A stretch of DNA of 64,000 bases from Lottiidibacillus patelloidae (GCF_002262935.1 NZ_NPIA01000002.1:124001-188000); one strand, 5' to 3'. Counted from the first letter of the stretch, positions 36,025 to 46,105 are shown. The notes: generated by a model from the letters alone, not told the origin. Made by a program: numbers and translations.

Positions 36025-36750
36025 ATGAGGAACGTGTTTAATTTTAATTACGATGATTATCAGTTTCAATTGTTCTCATTGTCACACCTCTTAATGATAG
36101 CTATTTCTATCTTTACAATTGTAATATTATACATCAGTAAAGATAAATTTAGTCTAGCAGCGAAAAGATATTTTCAATACTTTTTGCTAATACTGTTATT
36201 TTTAAGTGAGGCTTCCTTCCAATACTGGTATATCCTCAATGACAAGTGGGATGTTGCAATAAACTTACCATTTCAATTATGTTCATTATCTTTATACTTG
36301 TGTATGTTTATGTTAATTACTAAAAGTTATCGAATTTTTGAACTTACTTTTTTCGTGAGCATGACTGGCGCTTTTGTAGCGATGATTACACCAGAATTGT
36401 TCTTTGGTTTTCCACATTTTCGTTTCTTTCAATTTTTTATGGCTCATTTAGTAATCATCATTACCTGCTTGTACATGCTTTGGATTGAGAAGTATCAAAT
36501 AACTTTCCATTCACTTATTCGCGCCTTTATCGGCTTAAACATTCTTGCAATTGGAGTATTTATTTTAAATAAAGTATTGGATTCTAATTATATGTTTTTA
36601 ATTCATAAGCCAGTAAATCCAAGCCTAATTGATCTTTTAGGTCCATATCCGTGGTATATTCTTTCACTTGAACTTATATCATTCATATTATTCCTCATCT
36701 TGTATAGTCCGTTTTATTTCAAAAATAAATCGAAACGTTTTAACAATTGA
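36025..36750 (+). CDS. YwaF/TIGR02206 family integral membrane protein
   Basis: A 241-residue protein with seven predicted transmembrane helices and the family motifs LPFQLCSLSLY and SLIDLLGPYPWYI. TIGR02206 proteins (YwaF) are found in Firmicutes and have no assigned function. A perfect AAAGGAGG ribosome site precedes the ATG. The 241-bp gap to rpmG holds divergent control DNA without a motif I can name. Confidence 0.82.
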   Translation: MRNVFNFNYDDYQFQLFSLSHLLMIAISIFTIVILYISKDKFSLAAKRYFQYFLLILLFLSEASFQYWYILNDKWDVAINLPFQLCSLSLYLCMFMLITKSYRIFELTFFVSMTGAFVAMITPELFFGFPHFRFFQFFMAHLVIIITCLYMLWIEKYQITFHSLIRAFIGLNILAIGVFILNKVLDSNYMFLIHKPVNPSLIDLLGPYPWYILSLELISFILFLILYSPFYFKNKSKRFNN

Positions 36751-36779
36751 CTTTCCCTTACCGATACAATTATTTTACA

Positions 36780-36811
36780 TAAAAAAAGGACAGCCAATTG
36801 GCTGCCTTTTC
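36780..36811. terminator. Bidirectional terminator between the YwaF-like gene and phoU
   Basis: Hairpin AGGCAGCCAATTGGCTGTCCT centred on CCAATTGG with T-rich flanks on both strands. Confidence 0.85.
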
Positions 36812-36814
36812 AGC

Positions 36815-37474
36815 TTACTCATTTAAATCGAAACGTTTTCCTTTAATTAAATAAACGATATTTTCGCCAATATTAGTAGTATGGTCTGCAACTCGTTCTA
36901 AATAGCGACAAACAAAAGCTAGTTCAGATACTTGAGCAATTATATCAGGATTTTTCGCCATATGAACCATTAATTCTGTAATAATTTTCCCATACATATC
37001 GTCAACTTTATCATCCATTTTTGCCATCTCTAAAGCTAAATTATGATCTTCATTTTTGAAAGCATTTAACGCCATATCAAACATAATTAATACTTCATCA
37101 GCCATCTTTGGAATATCCTCTAAAGGCTTATAAAGTGGCGTATCTCCAATGCGGATAACAGATTTAGCAATATTGACTGCAAAATCAGCATTACGTTCAA
37201 TTTCAGATGCGATTTTTAATGCAGTTATTAATCTTCTTAAATCAGTTGCTACTGGTTGTTGTTTAGCTATCATCCAGATGATTTTTTCATTAATTTCTAC
37301 TTCTAAATCATCGATTTCATTATCACCTAATTTAATTTCCTCAGCAACATCTTGCTTTTGGTGGATAAGAGCATCAACAGAGCGCTTTAACGCAATCTTT
37401 GTAAGTTCACCTTGTTTTAAAACTAATTCTTTTAATTCATTCAAGTCACTTTGAAATTCTTCACGTACAATCAT
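36815..37474 (-). CDS. phoU: Phosphate signalling protein PhoU
   Basis: A 219-residue all-helical protein made of two similar three-helix halves, each with the family motif E/DNEIDxLE (here GDNEIDDLEVEI) and metal-binding acidic clusters (MAKMDDKVDDMYG). The C-terminal RYLERVADHTTNIGENIVYL is typical. PhoU links the Pst transporter to phosphate signalling. Last gene of the pst operon, 29 bases after pstB. B. subtilis has two pstB genes and no phoU at this place. Confidence 0.93.
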   Translation of the reverse strand: MIVREEFQSDLNELKELVLKQGELTKIALKRSVDALIHQKQDVAEEIKLGDNEIDDLEVEINEKIIWMIAKQQPVATDLRRLITALKIASEIERNADFAVNIAKSVIRIGDTPLYKPLEDIPKMADEVLIMFDMALNAFKNEDHNLALEMAKMDDKVDDMYGKIITELMVHMAKNPDIIAQVSELAFVCRYLERVADHTTNIGENIVYLIKGKRFDLNE

Positions 37475-37503
37475 TGGTCAGCAGTCCTCCTGGAATTTAT
37501 GTT

Positions 37504-38310
37504 TTATCCAAAACGTCCTGTAATATAATCTTCTGTTCGTTGATCATCAGGATTAGAAAATAATTTAGATGTTTCAGTATATTCTATTACTTCTCCGCTT
37601 AAAAAGAAGGCCGTTTTATCAGAAATTCTTGCTGCCTGTTGCATGTTGTGTGTGACAATAACGATACTATAATCTTTCTTTAATTCTTTAACTAATTCTT
37701 CTACTTTTAATGTTGAAATTGGATCAAGGGCACTTGTCGGTTCATCCATTAAAATAACATCAGGCTCAATTGCTAAACAACGTGCAATACATATACGTTG
37801 TTGTTGTCCACCAGATAAACCATATGCATTTTCATGTAAACGGTCTTTTACTTCATCCCAAATTGCTGCACCACGTAAGCTTTTCTCAACAATTTCATCA
37901 AGCGTTTTTTTATTTTTAATCCCATGGATACGTGGTCCATAAGCAATATTGTCATATATTGACTTAGGGAATGGGTTAGGCTTTTGGAAAACCATTCCTA
38001 CAGTAGTACGAAGCTCTTCAACTTTATAATCTTTGTCAAATACATTACGGCCACGGTAGGAAATTTCACCAGATGTTTTAACGATCGGTACCATTTCAAC
38101 CATACGATTAATCGTTTTTAAAAATGTAGATTTACCACAACCAGAAGGCCCGATAATTGCTGTAACCTTTTTTTCATCGATATCCAAATTGATATTTTTT
38201 AAGGCGTGATCTTCACCATACCAAAGGTTTAAGTCATTCACTTTAAAAACTGTATTACTAGCTTGTGTATTTTTTTTATTTTCTTTGTTTTTTGCTATAA
38301 CTGTTTCCAT
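37504..38310 (-). CDS. pstB: Phosphate ABC transporter ATPase PstB
   Basis: ATPase of the high-affinity phosphate importer. Walker [11 protein letters not shown]-loop [10 protein letters not shown], signature [16 protein letters not shown], Walker [13 protein letters not shown], and the H-loop VTHNMQQA are intact. Ends in ITGRFG, the usual PstB C-terminus. A 20-residue polar extension precedes the ABC domain. Length 268. Confidence 0.96.
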   Translation of the reverse strand: METVIAKNKENKKNTQASNTVFKVNDLNLWYGEDHALKNINLDIDEKKVTAIIGPSGCGKSTFLKTINRMVEMVPIVKTSGEISYRGRNVFDKDYKVEELRTTVGMVFQKPNPFPKSIYDNIAYGPRIHGIKNKKTLDEIVEKSLRGAAIWDEVKDRLHENAYGLSGGQQQRICIARCLAIEPDVILMDEPTSALDPISTLKVEELVKELKKDYSIVIVTHNMQQAARISDKTAFFLSGEVIEYTETSKLFSNPDDQRTEDYITGRFG

Positions 38311-38321
38311 TGGTTTCCCCC

Positions 38322-39200
38322 CTAGTAACGTTTCTGGAATTTATTACGAATAAATACTGCGATTGAATTCATTAGAAGTAAAATAATTAATAAAACGATT
38401 ATACCTGCTGCAGCAACATATTGGAATTCTGCTTGAGGTTTTGCAACCCAACCAAAGATCTGAATTGGCATTGCCGTAAACTGATCAAGTAATGATTGTG
38501 GATAAAACGGTGCAAAGGTTGCAGCTCCAATAATGATCAACGGTGCTGTCTCACCAATTGCTCTTGATAATGCGAGAATACTACCTGTGATAATACCAGG
38601 AATAGCTGCTGGTAACACTATTCTTCTAATCGTTTGCCATTTCGTTGCACCCATTCCAAATGATGCCTCACTTAAGCTGTTTGGCACACTTCGAATTGCT
38701 TCTTGAGAAGCAACAACAATAATAGGTAGGATTAGTAAACTCATCGTTAATCCACCGGCTAACAAACTGTCTCCTAATGACATGTATCTTACAAATATTG
38801 TTAGACCTAATAATCCAAATACAATTGATGGAACTCCAGCTAAATTTTGAATATTTGTTTGTATAAAATTAGTAAATCTATTTTTAGCTGCGTATTGTTC
38901 TAAGTAAATTGCAGTCCCTACACCTAATAATACAGAAACTGGAATAACAACTACCATTAACATAAGTGAACCAACAAGGGCTGCTGAAATTCCCGAATCC
39001 TCAGGTCGCCTTGATGGGAAGTTCATTAAGAAATCTAATGATAAATACCCTATCCCTTGCGAAAGTATTCTATAAATCAAGATTGCTAAAACAGCAATAC
39101 CAAACATCGTCGCTAAGAAAAATAATCCTTTATAAAACTTATTGACAACTAATCTTGTTTTCATTTTTTGATTTAATTTATTTTGATCAATATGCTTCAT
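38322..39200 (-). CDS. pstA: Phosphate ABC transporter permease PstA
   Basis: Second permease of the phosphate importer, 292 residues, with six transmembrane helices and the EAA-type loop [23 protein letters not shown], here shortened to [10 protein letters not shown]. Charged residues conserved in PstA (Arg near the [10 protein letters not shown] helix) are present. It starts two bases from the end of pstC, so translation should be coupled. Confidence 0.94.
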   Translation of the reverse strand: MKHIDQNKLNQKMKTRLVVNKFYKGLFFLATMFGIAVLAILIYRILSQGIGYLSLDFLMNFPSRRPEDSGISAALVGSLMLMVVVIPVSVLLGVGTAIYLEQYAAKNRFTNFIQTNIQNLAGVPSIVFGLLGLTIFVRYMSLGDSLLAGGLTMSLLILPIIVVASQEAIRSVPNSLSEASFGMGATKWQTIRRIVLPAAIPGIITGSILALSRAIGETAPLIIIGAATFAPFYPQSLLDQFTAMPIQIFGWVAKPQAEFQYVAAAGIIVLLIILLLMNSIAVFIRNKFQKRY

Positions 39201-39201
39201 A

Positions 39202-40146
39202 TTAGTACTCCTCTCTAAAGCGACGAGAAATATATTGAGCCAATAAGTTCATAACGAATGTAAACAAGAACAATGTCATACCTACTGCATAAACAGAGTA
39301 ATAAAGCGTTGTACCATAACCAACGTCACCACCAAAAACTTGTACCATGTAAGCAGTCATTGTTTGTATTGACTGTGTAACATCTATTGTTGCAATTGGG
39401 TTTGAACCAGCCGCAAGTGCTACAATCATTGTTTCTCCTATAGCTCTTGAAATGGCAAGAACAAAGGAAGCAATAACACCTGATAAAGCTGCAGGTAGTA
39501 CAACCTTTAATGAAACTTCTAGTCTTGTCGAACCGAGTCCTAGCGCACCTTCACGCATAGCATTTGGAACCGAACTCATTGCATCCTCAGATAATGAAGC
39601 TACCATTGGGATAATCATAATTCCAACTACAATCCCTGCACTTAATGCATTATAAATTGATAAATCAGGAATGAAGTTTTTTAACAATGGCGTTACAAAA
39701 CCTAATGCGAAGAAGCCGTAAACAATCGTTGGTATTCCAGCTAAAACTTCTAAAATCGGCTTTATAATTCTCCTTACTCGATCAGTAGCAAATTCGCTTA
39801 AGTAAATTGCAGCTGCTAGTCCAACTGGTATAGCAACGAGCATTGCAATAACAGTAATAAGCAACGTTCCTGAAATTAACGGTAAAATCCCGTAAGATGG
39901 ACTGCTATGAGAAAAAGGGAACCATTGTGTACCAGTAATAAATTCAATGATAGATACTTCTTTAAAGAAAGTAATTGTTTCAAAAATTAATGTAAACAAA
40001 ATACCAAACGTAGTTAAGATAGAAATAAGGGCACATGTTAGAAAGAGTTTTGGCATTACACTCTCAATAATTCTTAAGCTCCCTTTATTCTTTTTATTAC
40101 TTTGGATCATTTGTCTAACAGAGACACTATTCGTTTTCTGGGACAT
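39202..40146 (-). CDS. pstC: Phosphate ABC transporter permease PstC
   Basis: First permease of the phosphate importer, 314 residues, with six helices after a basic N-terminal tail. Family segments are AAIYLSEFATDRVRRIIKP (charged loop), GIPTIVYGFFALGF, and the ABC-ATPase contact loop ALGLGSTRLEVSLKVVLP. Located 80 bases after pstS. Confidence 0.94.
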   Translation of the reverse strand: MSQKTNSVSVRQMIQSNKKNKGSLRIIESVMPKLFLTCALISILTTFGILFTLIFETITFFKEVSIIEFITGTQWFPFSHSSPSYGILPLISGTLLITVIAMLVAIPVGLAAAIYLSEFATDRVRRIIKPILEVLAGIPTIVYGFFALGFVTPLLKNFIPDLSIYNALSAGIVVGIMIIPMVASLSEDAMSSVPNAMREGALGLGSTRLEVSLKVVLPAALSGVIASFVLAISRAIGETMIVALAAGSNPIATIDVTQSIQTMTAYMVQVFGGDVGYGTTLYYSVYAVGMTLFLFTFVMNLLAQYISRRFREEY

Positions 40147-40226
40147 GTTATTTCTCCTTTCAAAACACGAGAAGGTAAGGAGAAGTAGGTCTCCTTACCA
40201 TTAATCCATTAATTGTAAGTGATTAA

Positions 40227-41153
40227 TTAATTTCGTAATTCTTTTATTTTCTGAATTTGTTCATCGTATTTTTCTTGTGGTAGTCGAACATAACTTACAT
40301 CTTCAGATAAATCACCAGCGTTCTCAAGCATAAAGATTACGAAATTATAAACTGCTTCATCTTGAAGTGATGCAACGTTAACATACGTGTAAAGTGGTCG
40401 TGAAAGAGGTGCATACTGACCTGACTCGATTGTTTCATTAGTAGGAATAATAGCTCCTTCACCTGCATCAATAGCTACAATGTTTAATTTATCTGCATTT
40501 TCAATGTAGTAATTGTATCCGAAGAACCCAATTGCATACTTATCGCCAGCAATACCAGTAACTAAGTTATTATCGTTCTCATTTAGTTGAGCATCACGAC
40601 GCATTTCTTTATCTTCTAAAATTACCTCATTCCAATAATCATATGTTCCAGAGTCTGTACCAGGAGAGAAGATTTTTATTTCTTCTGCAGGCCATTCAGC
40701 TCTTACATCTTGCCAAGTTGTTACTCCACCTTCAGTAAGGAAGATTCTTCTTAATTCTTCAATTGTTAAATCTTTTACAAAGTCATTTTCTTTACTTACA
40801 ACTACTGATAAACCATCAAATGCCAATTGTAATTCCATATATTCAATACCTGCTGCCGCAGCTTTTTCTTTTTCTTCTGTTTTAATCGGACGTGAAGCAT
40901 TACTTAGATCTGTGTCACCATCGATAAAGCGCTTAAAACCGCCACCTGTTCCAGAAACACCTACTGTTGTACGTACGCGTGGGTTTTCAGCTAGATATTC
41001 TTCTGCTACAGCTTCCATAATAGGGAAGACTGTTGAAGAACCGTCAATTTTAATTTGTCCTTCTAAATTATTCCCACCGCCATTTCCACAAGCAGATGCG
41101 ATAATTGTTAAAATACTTACAAAAACGAATACCATTGCTTTTTTAATCGTCAT
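40227..41153 (-). CDS. pstS: Phosphate-binding lipoprotein PstS
   Basis: Extracellular phosphate-binding protein anchored by a lipidated cysteine in TIIASACGNG (Cys22). Phosphate-contact segments are DGSSTVFP, SGTGGGFKRF, and SPGTDSGTY. The 308-residue length is normal. First gene of the operon; a GGAGGG ribosome site precedes the ATG and a four-copy PhoP box lies about 165 bases upstream. Confidence 0.95.
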   Translation of the reverse strand: MTIKKAMVFVFVSILTIIASACGNGGGNNLEGQIKIDGSSTVFPIMEAVAEEYLAENPRVRTTVGVSGTGGGFKRFIDGDTDLSNASRPIKTEEKEKAAAAGIEYMELQLAFDGLSVVVSKENDFVKDLTIEELRRIFLTEGGVTTWQDVRAEWPAEEIKIFSPGTDSGTYDYWNEVILEDKEMRRDAQLNENDNNLVTGIAGDKYAIGFFGYNYYIENADKLNIVAIDAGEGAIIPTNETIESGQYAPLSRPLYTYVNVASLQDEAVYNFVIFMLENAGDLSEDVSYVRLPQEKYDEQIQKIKELRN

Positions 41154-41301
41154 AAGTCGAAACCCTCCGAAAAATGTTTTTAATTATAATCTTCAATTTC
41201 ATATTAGCTATTTTTTGTTTAGAAGTATTTATTTATTCCTTTTATTACTTCTAACAAGAAAAAACCTCTATGAAACTATGTAAGTCTTCCTTACACTTAA
41301 T

Positions 41302-41355
41302 AGAATAAACCGTTAATATGTACAAGAAATAAACGGAATGTAAATTCTATGTAAA
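41302..41355 (-). promoter_or_regulatory. PhoP box and -10 element of pstS
   Basis: On the minus strand four hexamers occur with exact 11-bp periodicity: TTTACA (41350-41355), TTTACA (41339-41344), TTTATT (41328-41333) and TACATA (41317-41322). The PhoP consensus is TT(A/T/C)ACA repeats with 5-bp spacers. A TATTCT -10 candidate follows at 41302-41307. This predicts induction by phosphate starvation. Confidence 0.85.
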
Positions 41356-41360
41356 TTTAT

Positions 41361-41852
41361 AAGAAAAGCTGAGACGACTGTTCAGCGACGTATGAACTGG
41401 AATACTTCGATTGAGATAAAGGAAACACGGAGCGCTATGCGAACCGATGTTGACTTATCGTAAATGAGAAGTATGAAGTTAACTAGTCGCTAGGAGTCGA
41501 AGCTGGATCAACTAAGAAAACCTGAGACGACTGTTCAGCGACGTATGAACTGGAATACTTCGATTGAGATAAAGGAAACACGGAGCGCTATGCGAACCGA
41601 TGTTGACTTATCGTAAATGAGAAGTATGAAGTTAACTAGTCGCTAGGAGTCGAAGCTGGATCAACTAAGAAAACCTGAGACGACTGTTCAGCGACGTATG
41701 AACTGGAATACTTCGATTGAGATAAAGGAAACACGGAGCGCTATGCGAACCGATGTTGACTTATCGTAAATGAGAAGTATGAAGTTAACTAGTCGCTAGG
41801 AGTCGAAGCTGGATCAACTAAGAAAACCTGAGACGACTGTTCAGCGACGTAT
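41361..41852. repeat. Tandem 153-bp repeat with palindromic unit, 3.2 copies
   Basis: Full copies begin at 41371, 41524 and 41677, and a partial copy at 41830 runs 23 bases. The three full units appear identical; a few bases before 41371 (AAGAAAA) already belong to the repeat phase. Each unit folds as a nested imperfect palindrome centred on CGCTATGCG: arm pairs CGACT/AGTCG, AGCGAC/GTCGCT, AACT/AGTT, ATACTTC/GAAGTAT, GATAA/TTATC, CGG/CCG and CGC/GCG share one centre near unit position 67. The unit is less AT-rich than its surroundings. No long reading frame crosses it although 153 is divisible by three, so it is probably non-coding. Confidence 0.95.
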
Positions 41853-41903
41853 TGAAACGACCCTCCTTTTAAACCCTTCCTTAATAAAGAAAGCTTTGGG
41901 GAA

Positions 41904-41947
41904 ACAAAAAAAGCAATCCTCTCATCACTCAGATGAAACAGGAATGC
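41904..41947 (-). terminator. Terminator at the end of pbpA
   Basis: Minus-strand arms AGCATTCCT and AGGATTGCT, with a smaller CATCTGAGTGATG inside, followed by seven T. The upstream arm lies within the last codons of pbpA. Confidence 0.8.
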
Positions 41948-43997
41948 TTTCCGCTCTTTTCTCTTTTAATTCAAAGTAAACATCTAAAATTCTGCTTCCA
42001 ATATATTTGTTAACTGCCCCATCGTCTGCATATGGAACAACTACTGCATAAGCAATTTCAGGATTTTCAAAAGGCGCATAGCCAATCATCGTAGCATTAA
42101 CACTTTCAATTAAATCGCCACTAGTGTTTCTAATATAATAACCATCTAATTTATCTCGAACAAATACTTCGGCCGTTCCTGTCTTAGCTGCCGAATCATA
42201 CTGTTTTCCTTTAAAATAGTAATTTGCTGTGCCCTGTTTTCCATTGACAACTAACCAAAATCCATGCTGGACGCGCTTAATATATTCTTCATCCATTTCT
42301 ATCTTGTTTAAGACTGTTGGCGTTGTTTGGTGCACAATTTTTTCGAATGCATCATTTGCACCTGATTCTTTAATTTCTTTCACTAAATATGGTTTTAAGC
42401 GATATCCACCATTTGCAATCGTGGAGACATACTGCGCCATTTGTAACGGCGTATACGTATCATATTGCCCTATTGCGAAATCGACTAGCTTTGTAACATT
42501 TGTAACAGGTCCTTCATAACCAGTAGCCTCCATCGGTAGATCTATTCCTGTTTTTATTCCTAAGCCAAACTGATGGAATTGCTTTCTCATCGTATTATAC
42601 GCTTCTGCATTACTAACCTTTTGAACATTCGTATTAATATTATAGTCGGCAATTCTCATTGCAATTTCATACATATACACATTAGATGACATCTCTAAGG
42701 CAGAAAAATCATTAATAAGACCCATGTTCTTCCATGATTTTTTTGGTGTTCCATCTGGGAATTTAATTGGTGCATCATAAATTTTTTCTCCTGCACGAAC
42801 TACACCTGTTTCAAATCCCGTTAAGAGGGTAGCTCCTTTGACTGTTGAACCCATTTCAAACGCTTTTGTAATTGTTCCTAATGCCACATCTTGAAAGTTA
42901 TTTCCGTCGTATACTCTTCCAGCTAACGCAAGGATTTCACCTGTTTGAGGATTCATCATTACAACGTAACCGGAGTCCATGAACTTATTTTTATCATAGG
43001 CCATACCTTTGGTAAGTTCTTCGTCTAACACTTGTTCCACAGCTAGTTGAAGATCAATATCCAATGTTAAAACTAAATCTAACCCTCGTTTACCTTGTAT
43101 CGTTTCTTTTTTCTCTAATATTTTCCCAGACTTATCAATAACAAATATTTCTTTACCCTTTTGACCTCTTAATACGTCTTCATAATGTTCTTCTAGAAAA
43201 CTTACTCCGACATAATCATTTCGTGCATAGCCACGAACTTCATAATATTGCAGTTCTTCTTGAGGGATTTCTTTTACTTTTCCAAAGAATGACTTTAATA
43301 CTTGATTACCATAAGGGTAACTTCTTGTGCCCTCTGAGTTCATTTCAATATCAATACCCGGTAGCTCTTCTAAGTGTTCTGAAACCCTAGCTACTTCATG
43401 ATAAGGAACGTTGTTTTTTATCGGTTGTGGTGCATATGCATACCCGAAATCAAGTTCTCGTTTAATAGCAATTAATTTCAACTCATCACTTGTTATTTCC
43501 TGTAAGTCTTCTTCAGTAATTCTTTCAATTATTGTTTTATATACTTCATCGTTTTTTAATTGGCTTTTTTCTTCTTCCGTTATTTTTGCAATTGCTTTTT
43601 CTTCTCTAGTAAGAATCCAATAGTCTTGTTTGTCTCTTTTCGTCACTCGATTGATTTGATAATCCCATACATCAATATACTTAATTAACTTTTGAGCTAA
43701 TTCAAGTGTATCGTATTGATTCACTCGGTCACTCATCTTTGTATACGTAATCGTATATGATGGATCATTATCTACAAGTAACTTCCCATTACGATCATAC
43801 ATTTTCCCACGTGGCACTGCATTCTCAACGATAACTTCTCCTGAGCGTTCTACTTGTTGTAAGAATTGTTCACCTTGAACAATTTGAATTACACCTAATC
43901 GTAATATTAAAAATGAAAAGAACAAAAAAACAAGCAAAAACAATATATTTAAACGATATGGCAGTACTACCTTCTTTTTTTTCTTTTTATCAACCAT
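41925..43997 (-). CDS. pbpA: Class B penicillin-binding protein 2A
   Basis: A transpeptidase that cross-links peptidoglycan in the side wall and supports rod shape. One transmembrane helix (about 14-40) is followed by a PBP dimerisation domain starting RGKMYDRNG and a transpeptidase domain. Active-site motifs are STVK (Ser384 to Lys387), SSN and KTGTAE. About 690 residues; ATG 43997 is chosen for its GAGAGGAAG site, with a longer frame to 44030 possible. In Bacillus pbpA lies between pstS and yqgE, as here. The palindromic repeat array is inserted between pbpA and pstS. Confidence 0.94.
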   Translation of the reverse strand: MVDKKKKKKVVLPYRLNILFLLVFLFFSFLILRLGVIQIVQGEQFLQQVERSGEVIVENAVPRGKMYDRNGKLLVDNDPSYTITYTKMSDRVNQYDTLELAQKLIKYIDVWDYQINRVTKRDKQDYWILTREEKAIAKITEEEKSQLKNDEVYKTIIERITEEDLQEITSDELKLIAIKRELDFGYAYAPQPIKNNVPYHEVARVSEHLEELPGIDIEMNSEGTRSYPYGNQVLKSFFGKVKEIPQEELQYYEVRGYARNDYVGVSFLEEHYEDVLRGQKGKEIFVIDKSGKILEKKETIQGKRGLDLVLTLDIDLQLAVEQVLDEELTKGMAYDKNKFMDSGYVVMMNPQTGEILALAGRVYDGNNFQDVALGTITKAFEMGSTVKGATLLTGFETGVVRAGEKIYDAPIKFPDGTPKKSWKNMGLINDFSALEMSSNVYMYEIAMRIADYNINTNVQKVSNAEAYNTMRKQFHQFGLGIKTGIDLPMEATGYEGPVTNVTKLVDFAIGQYDTYTPLQMAQYVSTIANGGYRLKPYLVKEIKESGANDAFEKIVHQTTPTVLNKIEMDEEYIKRVQHGFWLVVNGKQGTANYYFKGKQYDSAAKTGTAEVFVRDKLDGYYIRNTSGDLIESVNATMIGYAPFENPEIAYAVVVPYADDGAVNKYIGSRILDVYFELKEKRAESIPVSSE

Positions 43998-44017
43998 TTC
44001 GCTTCTTCCTCTCTCCA

Positions 44018-44048
44018 ATAGGAAAGACACCTTTTGTAAGGTGCCTAT
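44018..44048 (-). terminator. Weak terminator of the MFS gene
   Basis: Minus-strand GGCACCTT/AAGGTGTC hairpin followed by TTTCC. It also overlaps the possible longer start of pbpA. Confidence 0.5.
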
Positions 44049-44097
44049 TTCTCTTTCTTATATTATTTCATCTTCACATAATCCTGTCAAAAAGAAG

Positions 44098-45378
44098 TTA
44101 AGTAGTCGTTGAGCCATTTTCCCCTTCAGCTAAATTGTGACTAGACGTAGTATGTTCATTCTTTTCATTTTTAAGATTAATCTTTCGAACACTGAAGTAA
44201 ATAAGTAAGTGCCCTGGCCCAAGGATTACTAATAAAATAGGGATACTTATTTTTTCATTAAAGAAAACAACCGCTATTAGAAATAAGATAATCGAAACAA
44301 TTCTACCTGCATTTAAAAATAATTCTCTAACAACAATGTATTCGATTCTCATCTCTGCAGCATTCCAACTCTTCCCAATTACATCGTATGTAAGTGAGAT
44401 ATATGGTACATACAAGAATGGATATGCCAATGACATAACAATTGCGTAAGTAATTAGCAACGGATAAGAGAGCTTAAAAATTAGTAAAGTGATTGCGATA
44501 TATAAAACAAGCCCACCAACAAAAATTGACCGTTTACGAAATCTTGGTTTAATTAACCTTGTAGCTAAATAGTATGATAAAAATGCTACACCTGATTGAA
44601 TTAAACCAAAAGTACCTAAAGCAAGTTCACTATTTGTCGTAATAAATACCCAAACTACGATGACAAATACAAATGTTCCTTCTCTGTATCCTTGAAAAAA
44701 ATGAGCATTACATATACTTTTCCAATTGTAGTTATGATGTCGCTCCTTAACAATCGCCCGAAAAGAGAAGGTCCCTTTTGCCGCTCTTCTCTTTAAAAAG
44801 AATGTTAAAATAACTGCTCCTGAAAATAATGCTAGAGAAATTGTAAATATCGTTGTATATCCAGTAAACTTCTCCATCTTTGAAATAATAAACCCTGCAC
44901 TTATCGGTCCAATCATTCCGGCAAATGAAGTCAAAAGACCTAAAAAGCCATTAAAAAAATCGCGCGTTTCAGGTTCCGTTATTTCAAAAGTTAAAACATT
45001 AAACGCGAGCCAGTAAAAGCCGAATCCAATTCCTAGTAGACCACCTAATAAAAGTAAATAAGTACTCGTTTGCTCTCCTAATGCTAGTACTGTTATGAAA
45101 AAGATAGATAAAAATATCACACCTAGTCGCAAAACAATTACTCGATCAATATGTTTTGCCCATCGGCCAGCGACGAGAAATGTTAATGGTTGCATGATTA
45201 CAACTGCTAAATTGTATAAACCTATATCCTTAAATTCGCCGGATTGCTTCCATAAATATACGTTTACAAAAGTATTCGATAAAGCAATGCTTAGTGAATA
45301 CAAACCACCGATTAGGAGAAGTAAGATTAAGTCGCGATTAACTTCGACGTTCCCAATGACTTTTTTTAAAACCTTCAT
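44098..45378 (-). CDS. yqgE: MFS transporter (YqgE)
   Basis: A 426-residue protein with about 12 transmembrane helices and the MFS loop GRWAKHIDRVIVLRLG between helices 2 and 3. It corresponds in place and size to B. subtilis YqgE, substrate unknown. The frame extends to 45555, but that portion overlaps the sodA 3' end and its terminator; ATG 45378 is the likely start, with GGGGAG upstream. The C-terminal tail is polar (EHTTSSHNLAEGEN). Confidence 0.85.
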   Translation of the reverse strand: MKVLKKVIGNVEVNRDLILLLLIGGLYSLSIALSNTFVNVYLWKQSGEFKDIGLYNLAVVIMQPLTFLVAGRWAKHIDRVIVLRLGVIFLSIFFITVLALGEQTSTYLLLLGGLLGIGFGFYWLAFNVLTFEITEPETRDFFNGFLGLLTSFAGMIGPISAGFIISKMEKFTGYTTIFTISLALFSGAVILTFFLKRRAAKGTFSFRAIVKERHHNYNWKSICNAHFFQGYREGTFVFVIVVWVFITTNSELALGTFGLIQSGVAFLSYYLATRLIKPRFRKRSIFVGGLVLYIAITLLIFKLSYPLLITYAIVMSLAYPFLYVPYISLTYDVIGKSWNAAEMRIEYIVVRELFLNAGRIVSIILFLIAVVFFNEKISIPILLVILGPGHLLIYFSVRKINLKNEKNEHTTSSHNLAEGENGSTTT

Positions 45379-45449
45379 AGCTTCCGTCTCCCCTTTTCTA
45401 TTCCGTATTGTGCCACATCTTTTTAATGTTATTCTAGGGGAGAAATAGA

Positions 45450-45482
45450 AAAGGCCAGTATGCATAATGCATAACTGGCCTA
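45450..45482. terminator. Terminator of sodA
   Basis: Near-perfect palindrome with arms AGGCCAGTTATGCAT and ATGCATACTGGCCT followed by TTTTC on the minus strand; the opposite flank is T-rich on the other strand. Confidence 0.85.
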
Positions 45483-45490
45483 AAAAAATA

Positions 45491-46105
45491 TTATTTTGCT
45501 TGAGCGTAAAGTTTAGAAACTTCATCCCAATTAACGACATTCCAGAAAGCAGCAATGTAATCTGGACGACGGTTTTGGTAATTTAAGTAGTAAGCATGTT
45601 CCCAAACATCTAAACCTAAGATAGCAGTTTTACCTTCCATAACAGGGTTATCTTGGTTTGGAGTGCTTGTTACTTCTAGCTCTCCATTATTAACAACTAA
45701 CCAAGCCCAACCTGATCCAAAACGAGTAGCTGCAGCTTTTGCAAATTCCTCTTTAAAGCTGTCAAGGCTACCGAACTTGCTATTGATCGCTTCCGCTAGT
45801 TCTCCAGTAGGTTCCCCACCACCATTTGGTCCAATTACTGTCCAAAATAGGCTGTGGTTCATGTGTCCACCACCATTGTTTCGTACTGCAGTACGAATGC
45901 TTTCAGGTACAGCTGATAAGTTATTAGCTAATAACTCTTCTAAGCTTTTTCCAGAAAGTTCATCATGCCCCTCAAGTGCAGCATTTAAGTTTGTTACATA
46001 AGCGTTATGGTGTTTACCATGATGGATTTCCATTGTTTGAGCATCGATATGAGGCTCTAAAGCGTCTTTTGCATAAGATAATGCAGGTAATTCAAATTTA
46101 GCCAT
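45491..46105 (-). CDS. sodA: Superoxide dismutase (Mn type)
   Basis: A 204-residue Fe/Mn-family superoxide dismutase. Metal ligands are visible in [13 protein letters not shown] (first His), MNHSLFW (second His), and [15 protein letters not shown] (Asp and third His). [11 protein letters not shown] with the glycine-rich context and the overall match to Bacillus SodA indicate manganese preference. AAAGGAGG lies upstream. Confidence 0.95.
   Translation of the reverse strand: MAKFELPALSYAKDALEPHIDAQTMEIHHGKHHNAYVTNLNAALEGHDELSGKSLEELLANNLSAVPESIRTAVRNNGGGHMNHSLFWTVIGPNGGGEPTGELAEAINSKFGSLDSFKEEFAKAAATRFGSGWAWLVVNNGELEVTSTPNQDNPVMEGKTAILGLDVWEHAYYLNYQNRRPDYIAAFWNVVNWDEVSKLYAQAK

Noticed and set aside
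41371-41829. Integron attC sites
   Set aside because: The unit is palindromic and of suitable length, but the conserved RYYYAAC/GTTRRRY ends and gene cassettes are missing.
41361-41852. CRISPR array
   Set aside because: The units are identical and directly joined at 153 bp; there are no short repeats with unique spacers and no cas genes.
45379-45555. Longer N-terminus of the MFS protein
   Set aside because: This part overlaps the sodA terminator and 3' end and is antisense-like low-quality protein sequence.
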